Shown here in pieces: positions 54,344-64,000 of a stretch of 64,000 bases of DNA. The notes under the pieces are model-generated. The model saw only the letters and a list, made by a program, of their open reading frames with translations. It was not told the DNA's origin and ran no database searches. Within the stretch, counting starts at the first letter, position 1, and each line of letters begins with the position of its first letter. The stretch is from Pleurotus ostreatus/Saccharomyces cerevisiae fusant (taxonomy: Eukaryota > Opisthokonta), in contig JAMQCK010000026.1 of NCBI GenBank assembly GCA_024196135.1, positions 104,076 through 168,075 on the forward strand, read 5' to 3'. The position numbers were made by a program, and so were the translations under genes.

Positions 54344-55944
54344 TCAACCCTGTGCTGTGCCTACCCACATATGCGGCCGAGGGGTCGTCCACTGTCGTAC
54401 AACGCGTACTTTTCCTGTAGAAGACGAAGGGGTAGGAGGAAGTACGCGAGCCAGGTCGGCGAATTGTGAAGTGTGCGATGGCGCTCGTGACGACCCAGTA
54501 GAAGTCGGCGACGTGCGCGCAGACCGAGACAACGCAGACAGAGGCGGCTCCGTCGGCGGTGGTGTGTCCAGGTATGGGTCTGCTGCTCGTTGCTGTTGGT
54601 ATCCCTTCGAAGAATGCGGAGCCCCCGTAGCCTCTTCTTCATCTTCCTCCTCGTCATCATCATCTTCACCCTCGCCATCCTAAACAGGCAAAAGTCAGAG
54701 ACCGTCTAAGCAAAAGCCCGGCAACGCACATACGGGGTCAAAATCCTCCATCGGTCGGTCGCCCTCCTCATCGTGCTCATCGTCGTAGCCATCATCCCCA
54801 TCGTCGATCCACTTGCCCCGCCAATCGACCAAGTCGAGCTCTGCCGGGTCCTCGGGCCGCAGTCGCAGCCACTGCATCCGCGGCCCGTTCTTGGCCCGTT
54901 CGCTAACCTTGAAGCCGTAGATGCGTGGAACGTAGACGTAGCCCTCTGGCCGCTTTTGCCCGCCGTACTGGTTCGGATTGACGAATGGAGAGCCCCGGGC
55001 GCCGCCGCCACTACCGTCGAGCGCCTTCGAGGAGTTCGGGTTCGTGATAGGAGCCTTCCAGAATGGTGCAGGCGCGAGCTCCCGGTAGCTCTGGAAGAAG
55101 AGATGGGCAAAGGTGGTGCCAAAGTATGCGCCTGCATGGGAAGGGATCATGAGAATATCACTAGCGCGCGGATGTAGTCAACACACCATCAACACCCTGG
55201 TAACGGCTGCTTGGCGGTGTGTAGATATCGTTGCAGTTCGGGCAGAACAGCTTGACAGTGTCCACGCCTGGTATGTCAGAGCGTCCGCACGGAACGACGT
55301 TGTAGCCGACGCAGTAGACGCGAGGGCATGAGCCGAAGACACCCGACTCATACTTGTCCAACTGGTAGGGTGGGTCAGCAGCGATCACTACAATGTTGCG
55401 CTATACACGTACCATGGCCTCGAGTCCCATCCTCGTCAGTATGTACCGCTGGTGACACAGCCCGTACAACATCTCAGCAGAGCTTTCCACGATGGAGACA
55501 TCCGGTATCTTGGAGGAATCCTCGTCTGCAAGTTCCGGTCAGAGATCACTTCCTTCGCGGGCGGTCTGCACAACGCACCTGGCTCTACGTCGAGCACCAT
55601 CTCCATAGCCTCCTTCCAGAATGGCACGACCGAGTTCAGCCCCGTCAGGTTGAAATCGTCTTCGATGAAGTCCTCCTTGACTTCACAGAAGTATTCATGA
55701 CCGGGCAGCGAGCAAAACCAGCTGATCCACGTCAACGTGCTGGACGGCGTAGAGGATGCTAAACAGGGTGAAGATCAGGCGTCAGTGCCAGGCTTATCGC
55801 GCGCAGGGACGCAGGGTCGCGCGTACAGTAGCCTTCCTGCTCGATCACCTCCTCCATATTTTCGTCGCCCTCGCCGACTCCGGAGACGATCTCCTCTTCC
55901 ACGTCCTGCTGCGGCGCGTCCAGGGCCATCGACGGGCGGGACAT
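54344..55944 (-). CDS. CKB1: Casein kinase 2 regulatory subunit beta
   Basis: This is the regulatory subunit of the CK2 tetramer, which governs substrate access and complex stability. Exons join to give [50 protein letters not shown] and the zinc-binding cysteines in CPRVYC and CPNC ([35 protein letters not shown]), then [16 protein letters not shown] and [12 protein letters not shown] then [10 protein letters not shown]. The C-terminus is extended by about 110 residues beyond the usual end, with an acidic run ([14 protein letters not shown]) and a Ser/Thr/Pro-rich tail. The start at 55944 ([18 protein letters not shown]) is the most plausible; an in-frame ATG at 56073 also exists. Confidence 0.93.
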
Positions 55945-56130
55945 GGCACGGTTGACGGGGTCTGCGGCCAGCACAGGCTGACCAGCGATGTGTTCAGAAA
56001 CAAGATGCGGACTTTGAATGTACGCAGCCTCGTGCCGCTGACAGTCCCCATCAGGACGCCGAAGTTCAACCATTTGCCTCGACGGTATCGGCAGCGCGTC
56101 TACTTTGGCTACGGCAGTACTAGCGCACTT

Positions 56131-57408
56131 CTAATAGGTACATACAGTCGTTTTACTGACTCCTGCGTGCCAGTAGGACGGCCCGAGAACGACCAACAGC
56201 AGTAACTGCGCCGCCACCCAGCTCACCAGCACATACCGTAATGCATGTCGCATTCGCATGCCTAGAACCTCCACTGCGAACGTGCTGACTGTGGTTAGAC
56301 ATCCGCAGAACCCGTCGTCCAATCCCTGCAATATCGCGCAGCTCGTAGGCGACACAGAACCATCCCGAATGCCTTGTATGACATGGAAGGTCCCCAGCAA
56401 TGTCGTGCCCACCATATTCGCGGTGAAAGTGCCTAGCGGGAACGACGGGCTCCTGGGATTGAGTGGGATAGACAGGAGGTAGCGAGTTAGCGTCCCGGGA
56501 AAAGCGAAGAGGAGGGCGGCGGTGGCTTGATGTCGGATGGAAGTTGGAAGAGTGAAGAACGGCGCCAAAGTCACTGCGTACATGACGACGCAGAGTGCAT
56601 TTATCGTGTACCGTACGACCATGGTCGGTGGCCGTGGAGTGGGTATAAGGTGCTTGATGTTGGCGGCGACGTGACGGCCAAACATGGCGGATCCCAGCGA
56701 GAGGGTCAGGGTAAAGACCGTCTTGCATAGGCCGTCCATGAACTGAAGACTAGATTCAGCACAATCAGGATGTGTGAATGATTTCCTTACGTCGTAGAAG
56801 CCGCCTCTATGGTGATCCTGTGCATTCGTCCAAGAATCAAAGACGTCCGTTTGCCAACTTGAAAAGGTGGTCAATGAACCGCAGAATCCTGCAAATTGCG
56901 CAACATCAGCATTGCCAGCATATCGTCCGCGTAGCCTTCTCTCTGACCTGTCGTTATTCCAGTATAGAGGGGACCGTAGCTGAGGGATGTTGCTGTCAAT
57001 ATACGCCAGACGTGCTGGAGTGCAGACTCACAAATCGCCAATGGGCTCCTTCAAGCCTAACGCGGTCCCCATAATGAAGCATCCCAAAGCCTGCACATAC
57101 GCGAGAGGGAAGATACTCTCCCCGTCATATTTCGCGATAGCCAGCAGTCCCAGACGCGCGAGCACACCGAAGATGGATCCAGGAATCAGGAGGCAGATAA
57201 CATGAACAGAGTATGGACCGTAGACCTTCGCTGGCGGGAGGTGCTCCTGCTCGCTGGGCGGACGGTCTATAGAACCGACCGACTGGTCGTCCTCAGAGGC
57301 CTGCTCGTCATGATCGGCACGTTCTGCGACGCCGCCGTTCTGTCGCTCCTGGTCTTTCTCCTCAGCAGCGTTCTCTGCATCCCGCTCAAGCTCAGCGGAG
57401 AAGCCCAT
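56131..57408 (-). CDS. FEX1: Fluoride export protein (FEX, fused double CrcB domain)
   Basis: FEX is the plasma-membrane fluoride channel of fungi, a tandem fusion of two Fluc/CrcB domains. The N-terminal cytosolic part is acidic and hydrophilic (EKDQERQNGGVAERAD). Domain 1 has SIFGVLARLGLLAI, PLAYVQALGCFIMGTALG and GFCGSLTTFSSWQ; domain 2 has PLGTFTANMVGTTLLGTF and GFCGCLTTVSTFAVEV. The paired GFCGxLTTxSxF/W motifs carry the channel phenylalanines and the Asn in the TANMVG helix expected for the active half. About four exons. It is divergent from KDSR with 185 bases between starts. Confidence 0.93.
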
Positions 57409-57593
57409 GGGCGGACGTGGATCTGGTCAGAACAGAGTTGATCATCGTGCACGGCGGCGGCTAGACAGCGCTAAACTTGGAAGGTTTTGTCGAGAACGCG
57501 TCCAAGAATAACACCCGGACCGCGACTGCCGCGAGGCGCGCGTTGAGCGAGGTCGAGCGCTTGACACTTGTGTCGACCGCCATCATTCAGGGG

Positions 57594-58965
57594 ATGCTCA
57601 CTTGGCTTTATACCCTCATCGCTGTCTTGGGCGCGTACGCGACGATGAGCATGTTCTTCAAGAAGAAGTGGGACCCCAAGGGCTTGGTCCGTGACCGTTC
57701 CCCCGCGTCGCAAATTCCCTAATGAGCTTGTAGCACTGCTACGTGACTGGCGGCTCGCAGGGCCTGGGACTTGAGACGGCCAAAATTCTTGTACAGAAGG
57801 GCGCCGACGTGACTATCGTCGCTCGCGGTGTTGACAACCTCAAGGAGGCCGCTGCTGAGTTGGAGGTACGCGATACTCTTCCCCTTGCTCCTCGCAAATG
57901 CTTACCGTCCCGCAATTTCTCAGAAATCGAAGCAACGCCCCGAGCAGAAGATTCACTGGCTCTCACACTCCCTCACTTCCGCGAAAGAGTCGGAGCAGGC
58001 CCTCGATGAGGCCGCTGCACTATATGGAGGGCGGTGCCCCGACGCGCTCTTCCTGTGTGCCGGCGCGTCTGCCCCACGCTTCTTCATAGACGAGACGGAA
58101 GAGACGCTACGCCAGTCAATGGACAACGCGTACTGGATCCAGGCATGGACCGCACATGTATGTATTGTCCTATTTCCCTCAGAACACCAACTCACATTAA
58201 GTAGGCGGGCGTGAAGCGTATGGTGCGAGAGAGAGTTAAGGGCAAGATTGTACTTGTGTCCTCTATACTCGGGTACTTTGGCATGGTCGGCTACACCAGC
58301 TACGCACCTGGCAAGCATGCCCTACGAGGTGGGAAGGGCACCCTTTGACCTGGACCGCGTACTCACCGAATACTTTGCAGGCCTTGCGGAAGTGCTTCGC
58401 TCAGAATTCGTGCTCTACGACATCGCAATACATATCTTCTTTCCCGGCACGATTCTCTCACCGGGGTATGAGCGCGAGAACATCACGAAGCCTGCCATAA
58501 CGAAGAAGCTTGAGGAGACGGACGACGGTTTGTCGCCGGAGGCCTGCGCAAAAGGCTTGATACAAGGTAAGCTGCCCTTCTCACTGCCTTCGGATCAACG
58601 TCTTCTCGATACTACACTCATGGCTTCTGCGCTCTCTTCCCTCTCTCATCTGACTGACCTTGTCTTCCCAGGCGTCGAAGCGGGCCATTTCCACATAACA
58701 TGCGACCTGCTGTCCAACATCTTCCGCGCTTCTACGCGAGGGAACACCCCGCAGAACAACTTCATCTTGGACCGTGTATACAGCTTCTTTGGTTTTGTGA
58801 GTATCTCGCATCATCCACAAAATGCCCGCTAACGCGCAAATGTAGGTTGGCTTGCCTATCTGGCGGTGGACGGTCGACCGCGAAGTACGCGCACACAAGC
58901 CGGAACACATGCAATACGTAGCGGAGCATCTGGGCGACGGCGCGAGTTCGTCAACATCCAAGTGA
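57594..58965 (+). CDS. TSC10: 3-ketodihydrosphingosine reductase
   Basis: The enzyme reduces 3-ketodihydrosphingosine with NADPH, the second step of sphingolipid synthesis, at the ER. About seven exons give about 325 residues. An N-terminal anchor (LYTLIAVLGAYATMSMFF) precedes KKKWDPKGLHCYVTGGSQG then LGLETAKILV (the TGGSxGLG cofactor motif), ALFLCAGASAPRFF, KIVLVSSILGYFGMVGY with the catalytic serine, and the YAPGK motif in TSYAPGKHALRGLAEVLR. IHIFFPGTILSPGYE and the hydrophobic C-terminal segment NNFILDRVYSFFGFVGLPIW are also typical. The start at 57594 is the first ATG of the frame. Confidence 0.93.
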
Positions 58966-59949
58966 TGCCTCCCGTCTCGGCGCGACGTGTAGACCTAGTG
59001 TACTCTTTGCCTAATCCCAGCCACTACCGGAGTTTGCGCGTGGCTTCTGCCGACCATCTTATCTTCTTGACGGAAGCAACAGGCGCTCGACGCATACAAT
59101 GATTGGAAGGATGGAAGGATTCAGACAACAAAGGGATCGTATTCAGGTAATCGAAGTACAGGAAGGATGTCTGAGCGTCGCGAAGCTCAACCCGCTTGGA
59201 AGAGAGCAGGGCCAAGCATTATAAACGCCAATTTCATCGTGGTCCTCTCCATTAGGAAAGCCAGTATGGCGGCGTTGATACTGGCTGCCTTGGTTTGAGG
59301 ACCGTGATTGTAAGATGAAGAAAGGCATGAGCAGCGTGAAGTTTTTATACGGGCGCTTTACTTGAGGGTAGGTCCCGGTGAGTGCCGGGGACGCATGCAT
59401 GGTTCGTTGTCACGGTCGGTCCTCTAGCTCGTCCGTGTCCGTGCTTGTCTCTCTCGGTCGTTGACGAATGGACAACGTCTCTTAAGCAATGCGCACGGCT
59501 ATCACTCTGCTCACCGCGTGAAGGACCTGCTCGGATGCCGACTCCCCTGCACGAAGCCATCGCGGCGTTCTCACTTCCGAACAGTCTCCCTGGCATGTCG
59601 CCTCGAACTACCACTCGCCGAATGAATGCCCGACGCATGCTTGATCAGTCCTCGAAGATTTCCTGGCCCCAGTGGGAAGAATGAACTCGGAACACTCTTC
59701 CGGTCTTCTGCTGCTCCGTTTTCTTCTCTATCAATCTGCTCACACGCCTAATGAATCGGGCGGGACGGGATGGGGCGGCCTCCGTAACACCAGCAAGCCC
59801 CTGGGCCGGCCCGTCGCTGATTATCATCTCCCGACGGTGTAAGGAAAAGGCTGCTCGGGGTAGTAGGCGATGTCTACAAAAGGTTTCAGACGCGGGGGCC
59901 TCCCTATCTGACTCTTGCGATTGACCTTCTCCTTCCCGCACTGGCACAA
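58966..59949. other. Intergenic region between KDSR and the DUF7704 gene
   Basis: About 980 bases. Minus-strand frames of up to about 100 codons have biased composition and no splice or motif support. No RNA gene or repeat was recognised. Confidence 0.45.
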
Positions 59950-60549
59950 ATGAGCGCAATCCCGGACGCGTACTATTACACCTTCGGTGTCTACGAGCCT
60001 CTTCTTACCTTCCTGGGCTTTGCGGGAGTGCTGGTCGACCCCAAAGCAGTGAGTACCCTCACCCTACAGCTCCCCTATCACTGAACACCTCGATTTTTTC
60101 AGGCGCACAATTCGCAAGCGACCGAACCTGGCAATGATGATCCACTCCCTCGAGCCGCGCTCGTCACCATAATACAACTTGGACATGCCTGCGCCCTCCT
60201 AGGTCTCCTCAACGCCTGCATCCTACGCGCCCTGCGTACCCATCTTGCGCACGCCCCCGCGCTACAAGAACGCATTGCGGCCGCTCTCCTTACACCCCTT
60301 CTCATCGGAGATGTAGTACACACAGCATTGACTCTCTGGGCGCTTGGCGAAGCGCGCTGGGACTTCGGCGCTTGGAGTCCCACAACATGGTGTACCGTCG
60401 TCCTGGGCTTGACCCTGCTGATCCCCCGTGCAGCATGGGTAGCAGGCGTCGGTCGATACGTAGACACTCGAGACGGAGCGTACAAGAAGATGTCGGACGT
60501 TCAGACAGGTACCCCTTCGGAAAAAGCTGCCGCATCGACCCATGCATAA
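59950..60549 (+). CDS. DUF7704 family membrane protein
   Basis: This is a two-exon gene for about 180 residues with four predicted membrane segments, a layout shared by the fungal DUF7704 family; the function is unknown. Exon 1 gives MSAIPDAYYYTFGVYEPLL then FLGFAGVLVDPKA. After a GT-AG intron the second exon continues with PRAALVTIIQLGHACALLG, ERIAAALLTPLLIGDVVHTA, WSPTTWCTVVLGLTLLIPRA and a short hydrophilic C-terminus. It converges on VID27 with about 130 bases between stops. Confidence 0.8.
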
Positions 60550-60681
60550 ATCTAAAAATCACCCGGGCATATAATTGTACATTCTGCTCACTATAATCAG
60601 TAGTACACGACGAGGAATACAATAACAAGTCGCAATCCGGGCGAGGGTAAATAGTAGACGGAACGGGTATGAAAAGGATAT

Positions 60682-63575
60682 CTAGTACGGAGAGTTCACG
60701 ACGGACGAATAGCTGGTGACACCTGGAGGAGCCAGAGACTGCCTCGTAGGTCTCTTCAGGTTCTTCTTGTTCGTCTGAACGAGGTTGTTCGACAGAGCAA
60801 CAATCTAGAAGGACAGGTGAGCGGTAGGAATTCTGAAAGAGGGCGCTCACGTACGATCTCCTTGTCGTCGCCGAACCGGAAGTTATCTTGGACGACGAAG
60901 TCCTCGAACTTCTTGATTTCGTAGTTGTTGAGCTGGCCCTTCTTGACCTTCTTGAAGTCCCATGCGACGACGAACTGCCCCGTGGACGTGACGATGGCAT
61001 TCTCCTCCTGGCCCTCGCCGACGTTGAACCTGTGTACCAGTCAGCAAGAGCGTGCCAAGATGGCACGAACGCGTACTTTGCAGGGCTGAAGCTGACATCC
61101 TGGTTCATGTACGCGACATGCTCCGGGCGCAGCTGCAATCGACGCGGTATAGGCTTCGCGTTCGCCGGGAAACTCCTGTCGAAGCCCAACTGCCCAGCGT
61201 ATCGCCCTTCGCCGATGAGCGTGTCAATAAGCAGCAGATAGGTCTTCGTCGTCGCAACAATCCACCGCCCATCCGCCGTCACGTCAATACCGATGATCGG
61301 GTCACCCAACGGCGGCAGCGCCGTCTTCGCGTTCTTCCCAATCGTGTCGAACAAGCGAATGTCGCCCTTCTCGCTGGCGACAGCGAGCTTGCCCGAGCCG
61401 GTGGTCGTGACGCCGGAGAACTTGTTCTTGCTGACGTACTGCTTGAACTGCGAGTCGACGAGCTTGTTGCCGGATACACGGGGGTCGACGCGGAAGAGGG
61501 CGTTGTGGGAGGCGCCGACGAACGTCGATTCGTGGGTTGCGCCCGCGAACTTGTTGTCCGGGGCGATGTGGCCGACTTCGATGTCGTCGTGCACCTTCCA
61601 CTCGTCGACAATCTGGCCGCGCTCGACGTCCATGCTGTAGAGCTTGTTGGGCTCGGTCGGGTTGGAGATGATGATCTGGGCGTCCTGGTTGTGCAACATG
61701 ATCTGGATAGCCCTTGTCAGGAAGATGGTAATGACGAGGACGCGATGTTCAAGTCACCTGCTTCGGCTTGAAGTCGGCGCCCTTGGGAGTCTTGACGGCG
61801 CTCGTATGTCTGTACTTAATATTGCGACCGTCTTGCGACTCGACGAAGATGCCAATGTTCTTCCCCCTCACGATGAACGCCTTGTCGCCCTTGTAACCGA
61901 CAGTGAGCTGCTCGTTGCGGTCCTTGCCGGCCATCGACGGTCGAGACTCTTCCTCATCGTCATCATCCTCGGTCTCCTCCTCGTCGCTGGATTCTGCATC
62001 ACCCATGAGAACATGTCCATTGTGGCGTATCATTGGTGACATACCTTCATCAGGATCCAGCACTGCGCCGACTTCTTCCTCGTCCTCTTCGTCATCCTGC
62101 ACATCCACCATCTCAACGTCGTCGTTGGAGTGCAAGACGTATTGCTGCTCGTCGACCTGCAAGTCCGTCAGCCTTCGCTCAGTAGAAGGTACAATGTGCA
62201 CTGACCTTCATCTTCTCCCATGGTGCCTGATACACGGTCTCCCAAAGCGCCTTCATGAAGACCTCCTGGAAGGTAGCAAACGCCTCCTCCGTCGGGAACC
62301 TGAACAGCCAACTAGTCGCCTTCCCATGCTCTGGTATGTTGTTCCAGGTCAAGGACGACATCTTGGGTGACCATCGCTGATTCATCTCCGTCTTGATCAG
62401 ATGCTGCAACAGCAGGCGCCCATTGACTTCGGCAGCGAGATAGAAGACGTAGATCCCACTCTTGGGTTGGAGTATGCGCGCGGTCACAATACCCTGATTG
62501 TCGAACTCCTCTTTGTCCCAGTCCCAGTGATAAAGCTCAGCCTCTGTCGTGACGAGCTCGATCATATCGTTCAAGACGGCGGAAGAGGTCTCCGGCTCAG
62601 GTGCGGGCGCCTTGCCCTTCGGCGCAGGCGGCGATGCCTTCGACTCGTCGACATTGAGAGATTGCATCGCCGTCTCGAGCTCTGCGGTCTCAGCAGTAGG
62701 CGTGGGCGCAGAGGCAGCCACTTTGCTCGTCGACGGCGACGTCGCCGCCTTCTTCCTCGACGCTGTCTTCTTCTGCTTCTTCTGCGTCTGCGGAGGCCTT
62801 AAGGAGGTAAGTCTGACGTCACAAGGCGATACTGTCCTAGCATGGCACCCACCCGCGAATGAACTCCTCGAGCGCGGAGTCGGCGACGTTGTCGGCGCTC
62901 TTGCGGTACTTGCGCTCGTACATGGCGCGGTACATGCAGGTTTCGAAGAATGCGCGGGTGGGTTCGTTGCAGCCTGGGGCGGTGAACTCGAAGAATTCAT
63001 CTGGATCGCCTTGAAGATCGCGCCACACGAAGGTAGGGTCGCCCTCGTTCTCGGAGGTGTAGAAGTCAAGCTCCTCGCCAATCAAGAAGACACGCTCTTC
63101 GTCGGCTGTGGTAATAGGATAGATGATCAGCTTCACGGATGTATGGCAGGGACGATCGCGCACTTTCATCCTCGTCCTCGAGTAGCTCTTCGTCACCCTC
63201 CTCGTATACACGAGTCACTACAAGCTGAAAGTTGTGTTCCACGGAGGGCACACGGCGAATGGTGGCAATGGCTTCATTATATCTATGCATGCAATGATAA
63301 ATGGCCAGTCATGAGGATTTGGTGTGGTGGACGTACATGCACTCTCTTGACGTTCGTATTTGCTGGTCGGGACGAAGGAGGTAGAGTTGTCCGCTCGAGA
63401 TCTTGACGACCTCTTCTGCGTTGGGGTCCTCTGGAAAAGACCGTGAGTCCTGACTGCTGCAGTGCCCGATGGCTGTCACGTACGCCAGACTTTGCCAATC
63501 ACTATTCCAAGGATCGTTCAGATGTTGATTGTGGCCTGAGCATTCATTGGACTCACAGGAGCGGAAGATGTTCAT
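60682..63575 (-). CDS. VID27: Vid27-like protein (vacuolar import and degradation)
   Basis: Vid27 is a conserved cytosolic fungal protein linked in yeast to vacuolar import and degradation; it has a PH-like N-terminal part and a WD40-like C-terminal beta-propeller. The first exon is tiny (MNIFRS) and is followed by a longer intron. The N-terminal blocks include EDPNAEEVVKISSGQLYLLR, RRVPSVEHNFQLVVTRVY and GDPTFVWRDLQGDPDEFF; the middle is acidic. The propeller part has LYSMDVERGQIVDEWKVHDD, HNALFRVDPRVSGNKLVDSQ, GSGKLAVASEKGDIRLFDTI and GIDVTADGRWIVATTKTYLL. The last exon ends TSYSSVVNSPY. About nine exons, some 830 residues. Confidence 0.93.
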
Positions 63576-64000
63576 CGCGCAGAGTTGGGGAGACTAGCCA
63601 CTATCGCAAGCGATGACCGGCGCTGATGGGGAGAAGAATGAGTGCGATCCAAGCTCGTCGCGGTGTGACTTCTACACATCACGAAATTCCCGAAACGCGT
63701 GTGACCGGTTGTAAGCGCTTGGGGAGCTTGCAAGCGCGGCCAGCCAACCACCAGCTGCTTGTAAGCCCGGCAAGGGCTTACACGCGCTTGCAGGTGACTC
63801 GCGTGCAGCTTGTCTTTGAGATGTACGTAGTCGAAAATGGACTTACCTTGGACGCGCAAGATCAACGCGCATAGTAGCAGGCGGCTGGTGCTGCCACCGG
63901 TGCGACGGTCTGCGTGCCATGATGACTCGCAGTATGACGGCTCTCAACGTTACATTGATCAAAACATAGATTTTATTTACACATCCCGCGAGGATGCGCC
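63576..64000. other. Intergenic right edge with clustered short inverted repeats
   Basis: About 425 bases upstream of VID27. It holds nested inverted repeats at 63711-63792 built on AAGC/GCTT strings. The frames here are not supported as genes; the region is probably promoter or 5' UTR of VID27 and of the next gene. Confidence 0.4.
63729..63792. repeat. Nested inverted repeats (hairpin) near the right edge
   Basis: The outer arms are TGCAAGCGCG (63729-63738) and CGCGCTTGCA (63783-63792), perfectly complementary. Inside them is a perfect 8-bp hairpin, GTAAGCCC...GGGCTTAC, at 63761-63781 with a 5-base loop. Confidence 0.6.

Noticed and set aside
59345..59638. 97-codon minus-strand frame between KDSR and the DUF7704 gene
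   Set aside because: Arg/Gly/Ser-rich chance frame without motif or splice context.
1..64000. CRISPR array, bacterial operon or prophage
   Set aside because: There are no regularly spaced direct repeats of the right kind, and the window is clearly eukaryotic nuclear DNA with spliced genes.

Overview
This window is nuclear DNA from a filamentous basidiomycete fungus, most likely a mushroom-forming agaricomycete. The evidence is GC-rich coding sequence, genes broken by many introns of about 45-60 nt with GTRNGY donors and CTRAY branch points, fungus-specific families (Rrn7, Vid27, FEX, DUF2828, DUF7704, Lag1-type ceramide synthase) and basidiomycete-like divergence. No rRNA, convincing tRNA, CRISPR array or bacterial-type operon was found. 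The species cannot be named from the sequence alone.

Layout by region. 1-10.8 kb: 3' end of the pyruvate dehydrogenase E1 beta gene, the DCC1 cohesion factor (with a miniature transposon in its stop codon), glutamine synthetase, AP-1 sigma, a phosducin-like protein, a TspO/MBR membrane protein and the trifunctional histidine enzyme HIS4. 11-25 kb: a membrane-anchored alpha/beta hydrolase, the NAD-isocitrate dehydrogenase regulatory subunit, an unnamed conserved fungal protein, a short-chain dehydrogenase, an intronless DUF2828/vWA protein, a ceramide synthase and a Rex3-like RNA exonuclease. 25-31 kb: a gene-poor stretch with a second miniature transposon and a small two-exon candidate gene, then a large low-complexity coiled-coil protein. 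31-42.4 kb: the Pol I factor RRN7 with two unusually long introns, an ER J-domain protein, an F-box-like protein and an RNA-dependent RNA polymerase. 43-51 kb: two paralogous mitochondrial-type DEAD-box helicases on the minus strand with a MYND-finger protein on the plus strand between them. 51-64 kb: a secreted GPI-type cupredoxin, a gap with a long inverted repeat, ribosomal protein eL36, casein kinase 2 beta, the FEX fluoride exporter, 3-ketodihydrosphingosine reductase, a DUF7704 membrane protein and VID27.

Most genes are housekeeping and are not functionally clustered, though the KDSR and LAG1 genes act in the same sphingolipid pathway, and PDB1 and IDH1 both feed mitochondrial carbon oxidation. 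Several pairs are tightly divergent (RRN7/ERJ5, LAG1/REX3, FEX/KDSR, the hydrolase/IDH1) and probably share promoters.

The most unusual signal is the 621-nt RRN7 intron. Its sense strand contains no AG dinucleotide for 589 nt, from just after a donor-proximal branch-point-like CTGAC and pyrimidine tract to the acceptor, which is the architecture of a distant-branch-point intron. Other notable structure includes a miniature transposon whose TTA target duplication is the DCC1 stop codon, a tandem repeat that copies an in-frame stop codon four times, two GC-AG introns, a 430-bp element with 39-bp inverted ends and a diverged helicase pair. Gene boundaries were set by reading splice sites by eye; exon ends without a conserved protein match are less certain.
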